A stretch of DNA of 64,000 nucleotides from Erwinia pyrifoliae DSM 12163. Its GTDB lineage: Bacteria > Pseudomonadota > Gammaproteobacteria > Enterobacterales > Enterobacteriaceae. Below, piece after piece: positions 34,307 to 44,483 of the stretch. Within the stretch, counting starts at the first letter, position 1. Every line of letters begins with the position of its first letter. The position numbers were made by a program, and so were the translations under genes. Below the pieces are notes generated by a model. The model saw nothing but the letters and a program-made list of their open reading frames with translations. It made no database searches and was not told the DNA's origin. Location: contig NC_017390.1 of assembly GCF_000026985.1 (NCBI RefSeq), positions 3,373,208-3,437,207 of the forward strand, in the 5' to 3' direction.

Positions 34307-34342
34307 CGTTGCTCCGGCGAGGCGGAACAACGCTAAGCTGCC
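34297..34342 (+). terminator. Long stem-loop overlapping the stop of the small secreted protein gene
   Basis: GGCAGCTTAACGTTG pairs with CAACGCTAAGCTGCC with one mismatch, with further CCG/CGG pairing inside. No T-tract. Likely 3' processing or termination structure. Confidence 0.55.
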
Positions 34343-34632
34343 GGTTATGCGTCTCCGCCATTTCCCATACCAGCAGTAACCAACCCACCATCAGGCGGCC
34401 ACGCAGCACATTGCCATTAGCCCCGGGCGAGTCCTCATCAGTAGTGCGGTACGACCGATCATCGATGGGGTGTTCCGAGGCTAAACTCGCTGCCGGTCTC
34501 TTGCATCATCTATTATCTGCTGATGCTGGCGTTGAGTGATCGGGTCATCGCCTCCGCGTTTGATTACCGGCCGTGCGCTGCGGGCAAAAGCCGGCAAGAA
34601 ATTCTGCCCCCCCATCCCCTGCGAGAAGAAAG
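34343..34632. other. Intergenic region, possible gene remnant
   Basis: About 290 bp before the end of ascG. Short open frames on both strands look degraded, but I recognise no family. Confidence 0.4.
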
Positions 34633-35658
34633 CTATTTGCCGACCCGCCAGGGGCCAGGAGCCACCGAATCGCGAACCATCAGGTGGCCGTCGATCGCTG
34701 ACAGCGGTTCGCTGGACTGCCCGTCCAGCATCAGAACCAGTTTCTCCAGGGTATGCTTGATCATCTCACCGACCGGCACATGCACCGTGGTGAGCGGCGG
34801 CTCAAAGAAAGACGCCATCGGGATATCATCAAAGCTGAGCAGCGAAACATCCTGTGGGATGCGCTTTCCGGCACGGCGCAGCGCACGCACGGCACCCATC
34901 GCCATATCGTCGTTGCTCGCGACCAGGGCGGTAAACTGTGCGCCGTACGCCAGCAGTTCCTTCGCCGCCGCATAGCCGCTTTGCAGTGTCCATTCACCCT
35001 GCACCACCAGCTGCTCATCCGGCACAATATGATGCGCCCGTAATGCCTGAAGATAACCGTTAAAGCGGCTAAGCCCGGTTGGCGAGCCTGATGCACCGCT
35101 GATAAAAGCGATGTCACGGTGCCCCCGAGCCACCAGATAATTAACAGCCTCAAAACTGTTTTTCTCATGGGCGGCAATCACGCAGTGCGCGGGATGTTTT
35201 TCCAGCTGCCGATTAACCACAATGATCGGCTTGCGGGTTTGCGCAATAATGTCATCCAGCTCGGCCGTATTCAGGAAGCGTGGGTAAATAATAATCGCAT
35301 CGCAGCGTAAATCGAGAAGAAACTCGATAGCCTGCCGCTCCTGACGTGCATCATGCTTACCATCGGCAAGAAGTAACTGGCGACCGTGCTGTTCGGTCAC
35401 GGTCGCGGCCTGGAATAATAATTCACTAAAGTAGGGGCCGTTATACAGGGTGTTGGTCACCACCAGCCCAATATGTTGTGATTTGCTGGTTGCCAAATTG
35501 CGCGCCAATAAATTAGGCCGATAGCCGGTCTCTTCAATCGCTTTAAATACCCGATCGTGAGTGGTTTTACTGACATAATTATTTCCCGCTAATACCCTGG
35601 AAACGGTCGCTTTAGAAACGCCTGCTTTTTTTGCAACGTCCAGCATGGTAATCATCAT
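34633..35658 (-). CDS. ascG: AscG-type LacI-family repressor of the beta-glucoside operon
   Basis: A 341-residue LacI/GalR repressor. N-terminal HTH MLDVAKKAGVSKATVSRVLAGNNYVSKTT and hinge RPNLLARNLATS are very close to E. coli AscG, as is the sugar-binding domain (LLLADGKHDARQERQAIEFLLDLRCDAIIIYPRFL). It is divergent from the PTS genes; a 14-bp AscG-like operator lies before them (35937-35950). Initiation could be at 35658 or at the next Met, three codons in. Confidence 0.9.
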   Translation of the reverse strand: MMITMLDVAKKAGVSKATVSRVLAGNNYVSKTTHDRVFKAIEETGYRPNLLARNLATSKSQHIGLVVTNTLYNGPYFSELLFQAATVTEQHGRQLLLADGKHDARQERQAIEFLLDLRCDAIIIYPRFLNTAELDDIIAQTRKPIIVVNRQLEKHPAHCVIAAHEKNSFEAVNYLVARGHRDIAFISGASGSPTGLSRFNGYLQALRAHHIVPDEQLVVQGEWTLQSGYAAAKELLAYGAQFTALVASNDDMAMGAVRALRRAGKRIPQDVSLLSFDDIPMASFFEPPLTTVHVPVGEMIKHTLEKLVLMLDGQSSEPLSAIDGHLMVRDSVAPGPWRVGK

Positions 35659-36001
35659 AGCATCCTGAAGGATAAATCATGGCCGCCATAATAGCCTGTT
35701 TCGCTTTATTGCCCAACCTAATATATTAACACTTTGAAATTAATAGCATTATTTTCATCTAACCATATGAAATAGCGCAAAAAACAGACAATTTATCGCC
35801 AATTAGTCGGTTCAATTCATATCGGAATTTTATAATTAACATCAATTTTTTATAGCGATGGAGCGTGGGTTTTAGCCCTCTTTTATAAAGGCTTCCCACC
35901 GTTTGAGATCGTGCTCACAGAACAAATCAAATAATATGAAACCGGTTGCAGAGGCAGGGCTTTTTCAGCTATTGATATACAAAACAGACCGGAGACCCAC
36001 C
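35659..36001. other. Divergent promoter region ascG / PTS operon
   Basis: 343 bp, AT-rich, no gene. It contains the AscG-like operator at 35937-35950 and the ribosome-binding site GGAGA ahead of 36002. Confidence 0.6.
35937..35950. promoter_or_regulatory. AscG-like operator
   Basis: TGAAACCGGTTGCA matches the palindrome TGAAACCGGTTTCA, which I recall as the AscG site in E. coli, at 13 of 14 positions. It lies 51 bp upstream of the IIB gene and within the gap shared with ascG. Confidence 0.7.
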
Positions 36002-36325
36002 ATGAATAAAATCTTACTCTGTTGCGCCGCAGGCATGTCCACCAGCATGGTAGTACAACGCATGGAAAAAGCGGCAAAGGAAAAAAACATCGCGGTTGAG
36101 ATTAACGCGGTGGGTCTTGACGAATTTAACGAACAGATCGGCGCGTGCGACTGCTGTTTGCTTGGCCCACAGATCAAATATAAACTGGCAGACTTTACCC
36201 CGCTGGCGGGGGAGCTGAATAAACCCATCGCGGTGATCAATACCATGGATTACGGCATGATGAACGGCGAGAAGATACTGGCTGAAGCCCTGTCGATGAT
36301 TGAGAATGCCAGGGTCGTCCAATGA
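36002..36325 (+). CDS. Lac-family PTS IIB component (cellobiose/beta-glucoside)
   Basis: A 107-residue IIB domain protein with the phosphocysteine loop CCAAGMSTSMVV (C8 the likely phosphorylation site). Lac/chitobiose family, similar to ChbB/CelA. First gene of the IIB-IIC-IIA set; the stop overlaps the IIC start by 4 bp. Confidence 0.93.
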   Translation: MNKILLCCAAGMSTSMVVQRMEKAAKEKNIAVEINAVGLDEFNEQIGACDCCLLGPQIKYKLADFTPLAGELNKPIAVINTMDYGMMNGEKILAEALSMIENARVVQ

Positions 36326-37641
36326 GCAGCCTGAGCGAGAGCCTGTTTGCCGTTATTGAAAACCGCATCGGCCCTGTTGCTGCACGTTTATCCAGCCAGC
36401 GCCACGTTGTGGCCATCAAAGACGGCTTTGTCTCTTCGATGCCGTTTCTGATTGTCGGCTCGTTTATGCTGCTGTTTGCTCATCCGCCGTTTGCTGCTGA
36501 TAGTCAGTGGGCGTTTGCCCAATGGTGGCTGGAAATGGTCGATCGTCACATGGCGAAAATCATGATGCCCTATAACATGACGATGGGCATTATGGCGGTG
36601 TATATCGCTGCCGCTATCGCCTACAACCTCGCCATCAGCTATAAGATGAACGGCTTTATGGCCGCATGCCTGGCGCTGATGTCATTCCTGGTGGTGGCCG
36701 CACCGCAGAGCAACAGCGCTATCCCGGTCGGCTCTCTGGGTGGGGAAGGTATTTTTACCGCGATTCTGGTCAGCCTTTATTCCACCGAACTGATGCACTT
36801 GCTGCAAAAGCATCATATTGGCATTAAGCTACCGGCGCAGGTTCCGCCCAAAATACGTCAGTCATTTGACCTGCTCATCCCTATCCTCGCCATTTTCCTG
36901 ACGCTGTTCCCGCTGAGCCTGCTGATTCAGGATCAGTTCGGCATGCTGCTGCCACAGGCGATTATGGCCGTATTTAAACCGCTCATTTCTGCGTCTGATT
37001 CCCTGCCTGCGGTACTGATTGCCGTATTACTGTGCCACCTGCTGTGGTTCGCCGGCATCCACGGGGCGGCGATCGTCGGCGGTATTTTGCAAGCATTCTG
37101 GCTCACCAACCTCGGCATTAATCAGCAGGCATTAAACAGCGCAGAACCTGTTAGCCAGATCTTTATCGGGCCGTTCTGGCAATTTTTTATCGTCGTCGGC
37201 GGTTCCGGTTCGACCATGGGCCTGGTGTTCCTCTACCTGCGTAGCCGTTCGGCGCATTTACGCTCCATTGCCAAACTGGGCCTGGTTCCGGGCATGTTTA
37301 ATATCAATGAGCCGATTATCTTCGGCTCTCCGCTAGTGATGAACCCACTGCTGTTTATTCCCTTTATCACCGCTCCTCTGGTGAATGCGGTTATCGCCTG
37401 GATCGCCACCCGCACCGATATGGTGAACCATGTCGTGTCACTTGCGCCCTGGACTACGCCCGGCCCGATCGGTGCCGCGTGGTCCACCGGCTGGGACTAT
37501 CGCGCGGTGATTCTGGTCGGCGTACTGATAGTCATTTCAACGCTGATTTATTATCCGTTTTTCAAAATGTATGAACGCCAGTTGTTACAACAGGAACAGC
37601 CCGCTGCGGCTGAAAACAAACTGAACGCGGTGGAGAGCTGA
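36322..37641 (+). CDS. Lac-family PTS IIC component (cellobiose/beta-glucoside permease)
   Basis: A 439-residue membrane permease with about ten segments, CelB/ChbC type (LWFAGIHGAAIVGGILQAFWLTNL; GMFNINEPIIFGSPLVMNPLLFIPF is the signature with the substrate-binding Glu). It takes up and phosphorylates a beta-glucoside. Overlaps both neighbours. Confidence 0.94.
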   Translation: MSSLSESLFAVIENRIGPVAARLSSQRHVVAIKDGFVSSMPFLIVGSFMLLFAHPPFAADSQWAFAQWWLEMVDRHMAKIMMPYNMTMGIMAVYIAAAIAYNLAISYKMNGFMAACLALMSFLVVAAPQSNSAIPVGSLGGEGIFTAILVSLYSTELMHLLQKHHIGIKLPAQVPPKIRQSFDLLIPILAIFLTLFPLSLLIQDQFGMLLPQAIMAVFKPLISASDSLPAVLIAVLLCHLLWFAGIHGAAIVGGILQAFWLTNLGINQQALNSAEPVSQIFIGPFWQFFIVVGGSGSTMGLVFLYLRSRSAHLRSIAKLGLVPGMFNINEPIIFGSPLVMNPLLFIPFITAPLVNAVIAWIATRTDMVNHVVSLAPWTTPGPIGAAWSTGWDYRAVILVGVLIVISTLIYYPFFKMYERQLLQQEQPAAAENKLNAVES

Positions 37642-38000
37642 TGATGGATATGGAAACAACGGTGATGGAGCTGATTATTCAGGCTGGTGAAGCACGTTCC
37701 TGTGCGATGCAGGCGCTGCGCGCTGCGCGCAGTTATGACTGGCCGGAGGCGGCTCGGCAGCTGGCGGCCGCAACCACCGCCGCCAGGGCTGCGCACAAGA
37801 TCCAGACCGCGCTTATCGGGGCAGATGAAGGGGTTGGCAAGGTGCCGGTGAACCTGATTCTGGTGCATGCTCAGGATCACCTGATGAACGCCATGCTGTG
37901 CCGCGAACTGGCGGAAGAGATCGTCATTCTTCACCGCGAGATGCAGGCGTTGAAACAGGTAAAGGGTAACCAACCAGCACCTGAGGCCATCCGATCGTGA
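37641..38000 (+). CDS. Lac-family PTS IIA component
   Basis: A 119-residue IIA-Lac protein; the active His is probably H76 in LVHAQDHLMNAML. It shares a base with the IIC stop (TGATG). It passes phosphate from HPr to IIB. Confidence 0.92.
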   Translation: MMDMETTVMELIIQAGEARSCAMQALRAARSYDWPEAARQLAAATTAARAAHKIQTALIGADEGVGKVPVNLILVHAQDHLMNAMLCRELAEEIVILHREMQALKQVKGNQPAPEAIRS

Positions 38001-38141
38001 GAGCTGCCTTCATCATTCAGCATGTGATTTCGTTATTCTGCGCCCTTCCCTGGGGCTTTCGATGAGAAGCATGCCCTTCGAACTGCCAGCTTTAACCTGC
38101 CACAGATCGGTCTGGGCAGACGTTTCATTAAACTTCTCTTC

Positions 38142-38167
38142 GCGCCTCAACAGGTGCGGCTTTTTTT
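38142..38167 (+). terminator. Stem-loop with T-tract between PTS IIA and the glucosidase gene
   Basis: GCGCCT/AGGTGC arms (one mismatch, loop CAAC) followed by seven T. It lies inside the operon, 34 bp before the glucosidase start, so it may lower expression of the downstream gene or be an antitermination site. Confidence 0.5.
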
Positions 38168-38179
38168 AAACGTGGTTAA

Positions 38180-39634
<1,455 letters not shown>

Positions 39635-39723
39635 TTCGTTGTTATGACATTGCTATCGACTAAATAGTCCCCGCCAGATTGGGTCGCATTTATGCGCCAG
39701 TCGCTGCGGTCATTGATTGTGCA

Positions 39724-39797
39724 GGAAGCATGAAGTGGCAGATCACCACTTCATGCTTCTTAATGATCCGTTCAATAACGGGCAGCCTTACTGCCCG
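39724..39797. terminator. Two stem-loops between convergent glucosidase and ggt genes
   Basis: First, a perfect 14-bp stem at 39724-39737/39745-39758, followed by TT; second, CGGGCAG/CTGCCCG at 39779-39785/39791-39797. They probably end transcription from both sides. Confidence 0.75.
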
Positions 39798-39817
39798 CCC
39801 TGCAAGACGGAAGCGTG

Positions 39818-41581
39818 TTAAAACCCAATCGCCGCACCGGCAGGTCGACGTATGTCATTTGCTCCATACAGATAACCGGGCCTTAACTGACCAGAGACGG
39901 CCGAATCATTGCCTGAATCGGCCGCTTTTTCATTCTCATTCAGCACAGGGGCCACCATAATCAGTTCAGTGGCTCCCCACGGCGTCTGCTCGGTCATTTT
40001 ATAGCCGCGCTGGCGCAGCAGTTTCAGGGTATCAAACGACAGTCCACGCTGTTCATAATAGACTTCATCCGGTAACCACTGATGATGGATCCGTGGCGCA
40101 TCGACCGCTTCCTGCGGCAACATGCCGTAATCAATGATATTCAGCGCGGCCTGTAGTGAAGCCGTGATGATGCGCGAGCCGCCGGGGGATCCGAGAACTA
40201 AAAACACCTTGTTACCACGCGTAACAATGGTCGGCGACATGGAGGAAAGTGGACGTTTTCCCGGTGCGATGGCGTTGCTGGCTCCCTGCACCAGGCCAAA
40301 CATGTTTTTTTCACCGATTTTGGTGGTGAAGTCGTCCATTTCATCATTGAGGAAAAAGCCGGTGCCGGGCGCCATGACCACGGCACCGAACCGTCCGTTG
40401 ACCGTGTAGGTGGTCGAAACCGCATTACCTTGCCCGTCAACCACCGAATAGTGGGTCGTCTCCGGGCGTTCGCCGGTGACCTGTTTATTTTCAGGCAGCT
40501 TAGACGGGGTGGCATCCGTTTGATGAATACTACGCCGCATCCGATCCGCATATGCCGTGCTCAACAGTTTATCCAGCGGATTATTGATAAAGGCCGGATC
40601 GCCCAGTGAATTATTGCGGTCAAAGTAGGCAATACGCATCGCTTCCGTCATGACGTGTACCGAGTCGGCAGAATTAAACCCGAGGGCGCGCATATCATAG
40701 CCGGCCATGATATTGACCATTTCGCACAGCGCTACGCCGCCTGAACTGGGGGGCGGGGAGGAGATAAATTCGTAGCCCCGGTACTGACAGCGCAACGGCG
40801 CGCTTTCGCTGACGCGGTAATCAGCAAAGTCCTTCGCGGTGATGATGCCGCCACCTTTTGCTGCGGCAGCCTCTACACGCTGAGGAATGGGTGAGTGATA
40901 GAAATAATCCGTACCTGACTGAGAAATATGGCTTAAGGTCAAGGCCAGTTCGGGTTGTTTCAGGCGATCGCCGGGCTGGAGCGGGGTGCCGTCGGCGCGC
41001 AAAAACCAGCGCGCCGCCTGTGCATCCTGACGGAAGCGATTGACGGTGGTATCCAGAATATCGGTATCCGCCCGCGTTAATACAAACCCCTCCTGCGCCA
41101 GTTTTATTGCCGGGGCCATCACCTGTTGGCGGCTCAGCTTGCCGTAATGCGCCTGTGCATAATCCAGCCCCATGACCGTGCCGGGAACGGCAACCGAGGA
41201 GTAACCATGCAGGCTGGCGTCAGAACGGACTTGACCCTTGTCATCAAGATACATATCAGCACGGGCAGCGGCCGGGGCTGTTTCACGGAAATTGATAAAA
41301 GTCTCTTTACCACCGGCAAGGTGGATAAGCATAAATCCGCCGCCGCCAATATTGCCGCAGCAGGGGTTCACCACCGCCTGAGCATAACCCACGGCAACGG
41401 CGGCATCGATGGCATTGCCGCCTTGTTTCAGGATGTCTACCCCAACCTGAGAGGCAATCGCCTGCGAGCTAACGACCATCCCGTGGCGGGCCTCAACGGC
41501 AGGAGCGGAAGCCGCCTGAGCGTGAAGGGTGTAAATAGCACCGTACGCCAGTAAAAAACGTAAAAGGAACTTGCGTGACAT
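39818..41581 (-). CDS. ggt: Gamma-glutamyltransferase (Ggt), periplasmic
   Basis: A 587-residue precursor with signal peptide (about 1-24). It processes itself at the Thr of TTHYSVVD (T375), the N-terminal nucleophile of the small subunit; R100 in NFRETAP binds the glutamate carboxylate, and the GSPGGSRI loop near 470 is present. It cleaves the gamma-glutamyl bond of glutathione and conjugates. The start at 41581 gives a proper signal peptide; the frame above it does not. Last gene of the HrpL-linked DUF5993-dsbB-phytochelatin-synthase-ggt group, 70 bp after the preceding gene. Confidence 0.95.
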   Translation of the reverse strand: MSRKFLLRFLLAYGAIYTLHAQAASAPAVEARHGMVVSSQAIASQVGVDILKQGGNAIDAAVAVGYAQAVVNPCCGNIGGGGFMLIHLAGGKETFINFRETAPAAARADMYLDDKGQVRSDASLHGYSSVAVPGTVMGLDYAQAHYGKLSRQQVMAPAIKLAQEGFVLTRADTDILDTTVNRFRQDAQAARWFLRADGTPLQPGDRLKQPELALTLSHISQSGTDYFYHSPIPQRVEAAAAKGGGIITAKDFADYRVSESAPLRCQYRGYEFISSPPPSSGGVALCEMVNIMAGYDMRALGFNSADSVHVMTEAMRIAYFDRNNSLGDPAFINNPLDKLLSTAYADRMRRSIHQTDATPSKLPENKQVTGERPETTHYSVVDGQGNAVSTTYTVNGRFGAVVMAPGTGFFLNDEMDDFTTKIGEKNMFGLVQGASNAIAPGKRPLSSMSPTIVTRGNKVFLVLGSPGGSRIITASLQAALNIIDYGMLPQEAVDAPRIHHQWLPDEVYYEQRGLSFDTLKLLRQRGYKMTEQTPWGATELIMVAPVLNENEKAADSGNDSAVSGQLRPGYLYGANDIRRPAGAAIGF

Positions 41582-41651
41582 GAAATGAAATCTCTTTATT
41601 TTGCACAATATGCAGAGCGCTAATGCGCTAAGCATATAATAAATAATATTT

Positions 41652-42428
41652 TTACAGCTTCTCAGACTCTGCAACCGTCAGATACCCACGATACTGTGAG
41701 CCGTCAAGCGTATGCATTCCCTCAAATAGCGTTTGGCTGTCGACCCACACCCAGGGATGTTGCGTATTGGATACGTCCATCATCAGGAATGAATCTGATT
41801 TAGCATCATAAGCCCCTAAAGGCGAAAAGTGCCCGTCGCCTTTCTGCCCGATGGCGCTACGCAAAAAGTTTACGATGACAAAGGAATCGGGCTGCTTCAG
41901 CGCGGCAATAATCTCATTCTTCATCTTATCCTGCTGCCCGATGTCATCGACAGCAACCGCATTCACCCTTAATCCGGCATTAGTCAACAGCCGGCGCTCA
42001 TCTTCAAGATGCAGGCCGTAATCAGACTGCGCGCCAGCAGCTTCTGGCTTGCCGAAAATTTCAATTCGCGGTTTGCTGCTGTAGGCAACAACGCTGTTCT
42101 GGGTATAACGATTCCAGAACGGAAGCCAGCCGTTCTTTTTCGGGAACCAGGCACGGTCCCCGGTGGCTATTGAGCTGGTATCAGGTTGTATTGGCTTATT
42201 TTCATGCAGACGTAACGCATTGAGTACGATAGTTGCCGATGCAACGCCGCAATAGACTTTATTACTTTGACCTTCAAATTGCGGAGCCAGCGCAAAGAAA
42301 TCCTGCTTAACGTCGGCCTGCGATAACCGCTTAATCCCCTCGGAACTTTCCCAGTCAACAATCTGACTAAAACCACTGGCGGGCATCAGAAAACATGCCA
42401 GAAGAGCGGTAACAAAAACTTTTTTCAT
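41652..42428 (-). CDS. Secreted phytochelatin-synthase-like cysteine peptidase
   Basis: A 258-residue protein: signal peptide (about 1-22, MKKVFVTALLACFLMPASGFS), then the phytochelatin synthase (PF05023-type) papain-like domain. The triad is visible as C60 (VYCGVASATIVLNAL), H200 (GDGHFSPLGAYD) and D218 (LMMDVSN), with the 18-residue His-Asp spacing known for the plant enzyme. Prokaryotic members mainly remove glycine from glutathione, giving gamma-Glu-Cys. It sits between dsbB-like and ggt genes, so substrates would be extracytoplasmic thiol peptides. Confidence 0.93.
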   Translation of the reverse strand: MKKVFVTALLACFLMPASGFSQIVDWESSEGIKRLSQADVKQDFFALAPQFEGQSNKVYCGVASATIVLNALRLHENKPIQPDTSSIATGDRAWFPKKNGWLPFWNRYTQNSVVAYSSKPRIEIFGKPEAAGAQSDYGLHLEDERRLLTNAGLRVNAVAVDDIGQQDKMKNEIIAALKQPDSFVIVNFLRSAIGQKGDGHFSPLGAYDAKSDSFLMMDVSNTQHPWVWVDSQTLFEGMHTLDGSQYRGYLTVAESEKL

Positions 42429-42511
42429 TATTAATTTTCTCAAATTATTTATTAAGCAGGCCGTCATTCCCGGCCTGACAGATATTTTCAGCAGGTTACA
42501 CCCGGCAAAAA

Positions 42512-43063
42512 CTATTTCAGTAATTGATAATAAGTCGGGTTATCATCGCACTGACCGCCGCCACATTGCAGTACCGTGGAAGAAAGATTGGCCACCAAAA
42601 TCAGGGCATAAATAATCATAAGGAATCTCTGTGTGAAAGATTTAATAACAACGGGTGCTGTAGCAGCATCTGGCGTGATCATTAACGTCACGGCCACGCC
42701 AATAATGATCGCCACGGCCAGAATTAAACTCCATGTATACAAATGTATGCCGAGGAACGGCAGCCCATAGCCGGTATCACCAGGCGTGATATGCAGGAAA
42801 ACATGTCGGGTGGCGACTGCGGCCAGCGCTAAGGCACCGATAATCACCATGCCATAATGCAACTTTCTGTTGCCAAAATAGAGATTAAAAAGCAGCCCCG
42901 TCCCCGTCAGCAGTAAAGCCGCGCGTTGCAGCAGGCAAAGTGGGCATGGCAGATCGTAAAACCTTAGCTGAAAATAAAATGCGCAGAGTAAAGCAACAAT
43001 AACCGGAATAAGCATAATCATATTCAGCGGGCGGGAAAAATCTTTTTTAACAGATGATTGCAT
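42512..43063 (-). CDS. DsbB-like disulfide oxidoreductase with C-terminal Cys pair
   Basis: A 183-residue membrane protein with five predicted helices (about 13-33, 44-62, 69-89, 108-128, 143-163). The first redox pair is C40-P-L-C43 (LPCPLCLLQR), the DsbB/DsbI pattern next to the quinone site. The second pair of DsbB, normally in the loop after helix 3, is absent there; instead C167 and C172 (QCGGGQC) lie after helix 5, also predicted periplasmic. Start at 43063, just after the small DUF5993-like gene, with AGAGG as ribosome-binding site. Confidence 0.88.
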   Translation of the reverse strand: MQSSVKKDFSRPLNMIMLIPVIVALLCAFYFQLRFYDLPCPLCLLQRAALLLTGTGLLFNLYFGNRKLHYGMVIIGALALAAVATRHVFLHITPGDTGYGLPFLGIHLYTWSLILAVAIIIGVAVTLMITPDAATAPVVIKSFTQRFLMIIYALILVANLSSTVLQCGGGQCDDNPTYYQLLK

Positions 43064-43071
43064 AGTGACCT

Positions 43072-43230
43072 CTAGAACGAAAGAAGAAGCGCATCGGTGG
43101 CATGAAATTTCAACCACGCGAGGATAATAATCAGGTCTGCGAACCAAAACAGATAAGCCAGCTTTCTTTTTCCCGCGAGCGTACTAAAAACAATGCCTGC
43201 GCCTATTAAAAAGGGTAAATACATATACAT
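43072..43230 (-). CDS. 52-residue membrane protein, DUF5993-like
   Basis: ATG at 43230, TAG at 43074-43072. Two hydrophobic helices (YLPFLIGAGIVFSTLAG and LAYLFWFADLIIILAWLKF) and the ending HATDALLLSF, as in DUF5993 proteins, which by memory accompany dsbB-like genes. The gene is 8 bp upstream of the DsbB-like start and is first after the hrp box. An in-frame second Met lies two codons in. It may be an accessory subunit of the oxidoreductase. Confidence 0.75.
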   Translation of the reverse strand: MYMYLPFLIGAGIVFSTLAGKRKLAYLFWFADLIIILAWLKFHATDALLLSF

Positions 43231-43345
43231 GTACGACTCCATTAGTGAGAATAATCATCCAGATCCAGTTTCATCTTCCCCTGACAGCGTGTCGGGTAAT
43301 ACCCCATAGCCTATCAATTGAAACGCTGAACCAGAGGAATGGCGG

Positions 43346-43373
43346 TGAGTGGCTGAAAGTATCATGTGGTTCC
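43346..43373 (-). promoter_or_regulatory. Exact HrpL hrp box before the DUF5993-dsbB-PCS-ggt operon
   Basis: On the minus strand GGAACC, 15 bp, CCACTCA: identical in both halves to the best hrp boxes in this window. It ends 115 bp upstream of the DUF5993-like ATG and points to the thiol operon. Nothing else on the minus strand lies between. Confidence 0.88.
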
Positions 43374-44483
43374 TTGAGAGGGGATAATAAATTGGGCATA
43401 ATGAAGAATTCAGAATTACCTGATTATGCAGCCATGATAAGCGAGGTGATTATGCCGACGTTATGTCACAAGGAACGATGCGGAATAATGGCTGAAACGA
43501 CAAGCACAGGCGGGAAAAATCATTGGCTATGGGAGGATGCCCGCCCCGAATGCGGAGCTAGTAGCATCAACAGATCTGGCGATGGCGTTGGCTCAGCAAA
43601 TCACGCCTTACTTCCCCCCGGCTTACCTGTTCCGCGATGCAGATCCTGAATCCGCTTCATCGACTTCATGTTTTTTTGCGGCGCGGCTGGATGCCGAAAT
43701 TGGGTCTGGTCTATAAAGCGGCGCCAAACGTGGCCATGGGCCGACCGAAACCAGAGGTCGATGCTGGCTTATCTGAAATGATGCGTGAAAACAGCACGGC
43801 AAAGGCGATATCCCGCTGATATTTATCCATGGCAAACCACATCCTCATTTCCTTAAACCCGAGCCGATGCAGATTAAACTTGCAGGCAGACCGTAAACAG
43901 CCAAATAATCTGCGTTTAGCGCTTGCAATGGGATCATTTAACATTCAGTGGTAACGACATGATTTGAATATCAAATAACCCGGGATGTATTTGATATTTT
44001 CAAGTGCGATGCCTGCATGCCATTGGAAATAATAGAAAGCATTTAATCATGCGTTTTGGCGTTTAAATGACTACAATTATTTATGTCGGGCCGCCCCCCT
44101 TTGCTGCGCGCCAGCGGCGCGTACGGCAACAACGTTCGACGGGACAGGGGAAAAAGAGCGCTGCGACTTATGTAGCCCCAGAACAAGGTGAGTTGAATTC
44201 GCCCTGATGAATACTATTTCTTGCTCACAATACCATTAAAGAGCATTGATTCTCATTTCGTTATGAGTCGCCTGTTCTTTAATAAGAATGGTTATCAAAC
44301 TTATTCAAAAACGTGAACCAGATGGTTTTAATGATGGAATGATTATCAATTACCACAAATAACCATGACGTGGATATTAAATTAGCCAAAGCTATAATTA
44401 AGCGTTTTTATTTGCGCTGAACATGTGCATAATGCACCGAAATCGCCTGTTTAATATCGCCCAATATGGGTAAAGGAGTCACC
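43374..44483. other. 1.1-kb region without intact gene; degraded frame
   Basis: An open stretch without a start codon at about 43497-43712 reads KIIGYGRMPAPNAELVASTD...QITPYFPPAYLFRDADPES, which looks like real protein but ends in a stop, and further pieces follow in other frames up to about 43880. I do not recognise the family; it is probably a decayed gene. The AT-rich part from 44170 precedes ftnA and holds a weak Fur-like site at 44338-44353 (AATGATTATCAATTAC). Confidence 0.45.

Noticed and set aside
44336..44354. Fur box for ftnA
   Set aside because: Only about 12 of 19 positions match; kept as a weak note, not as a feature.
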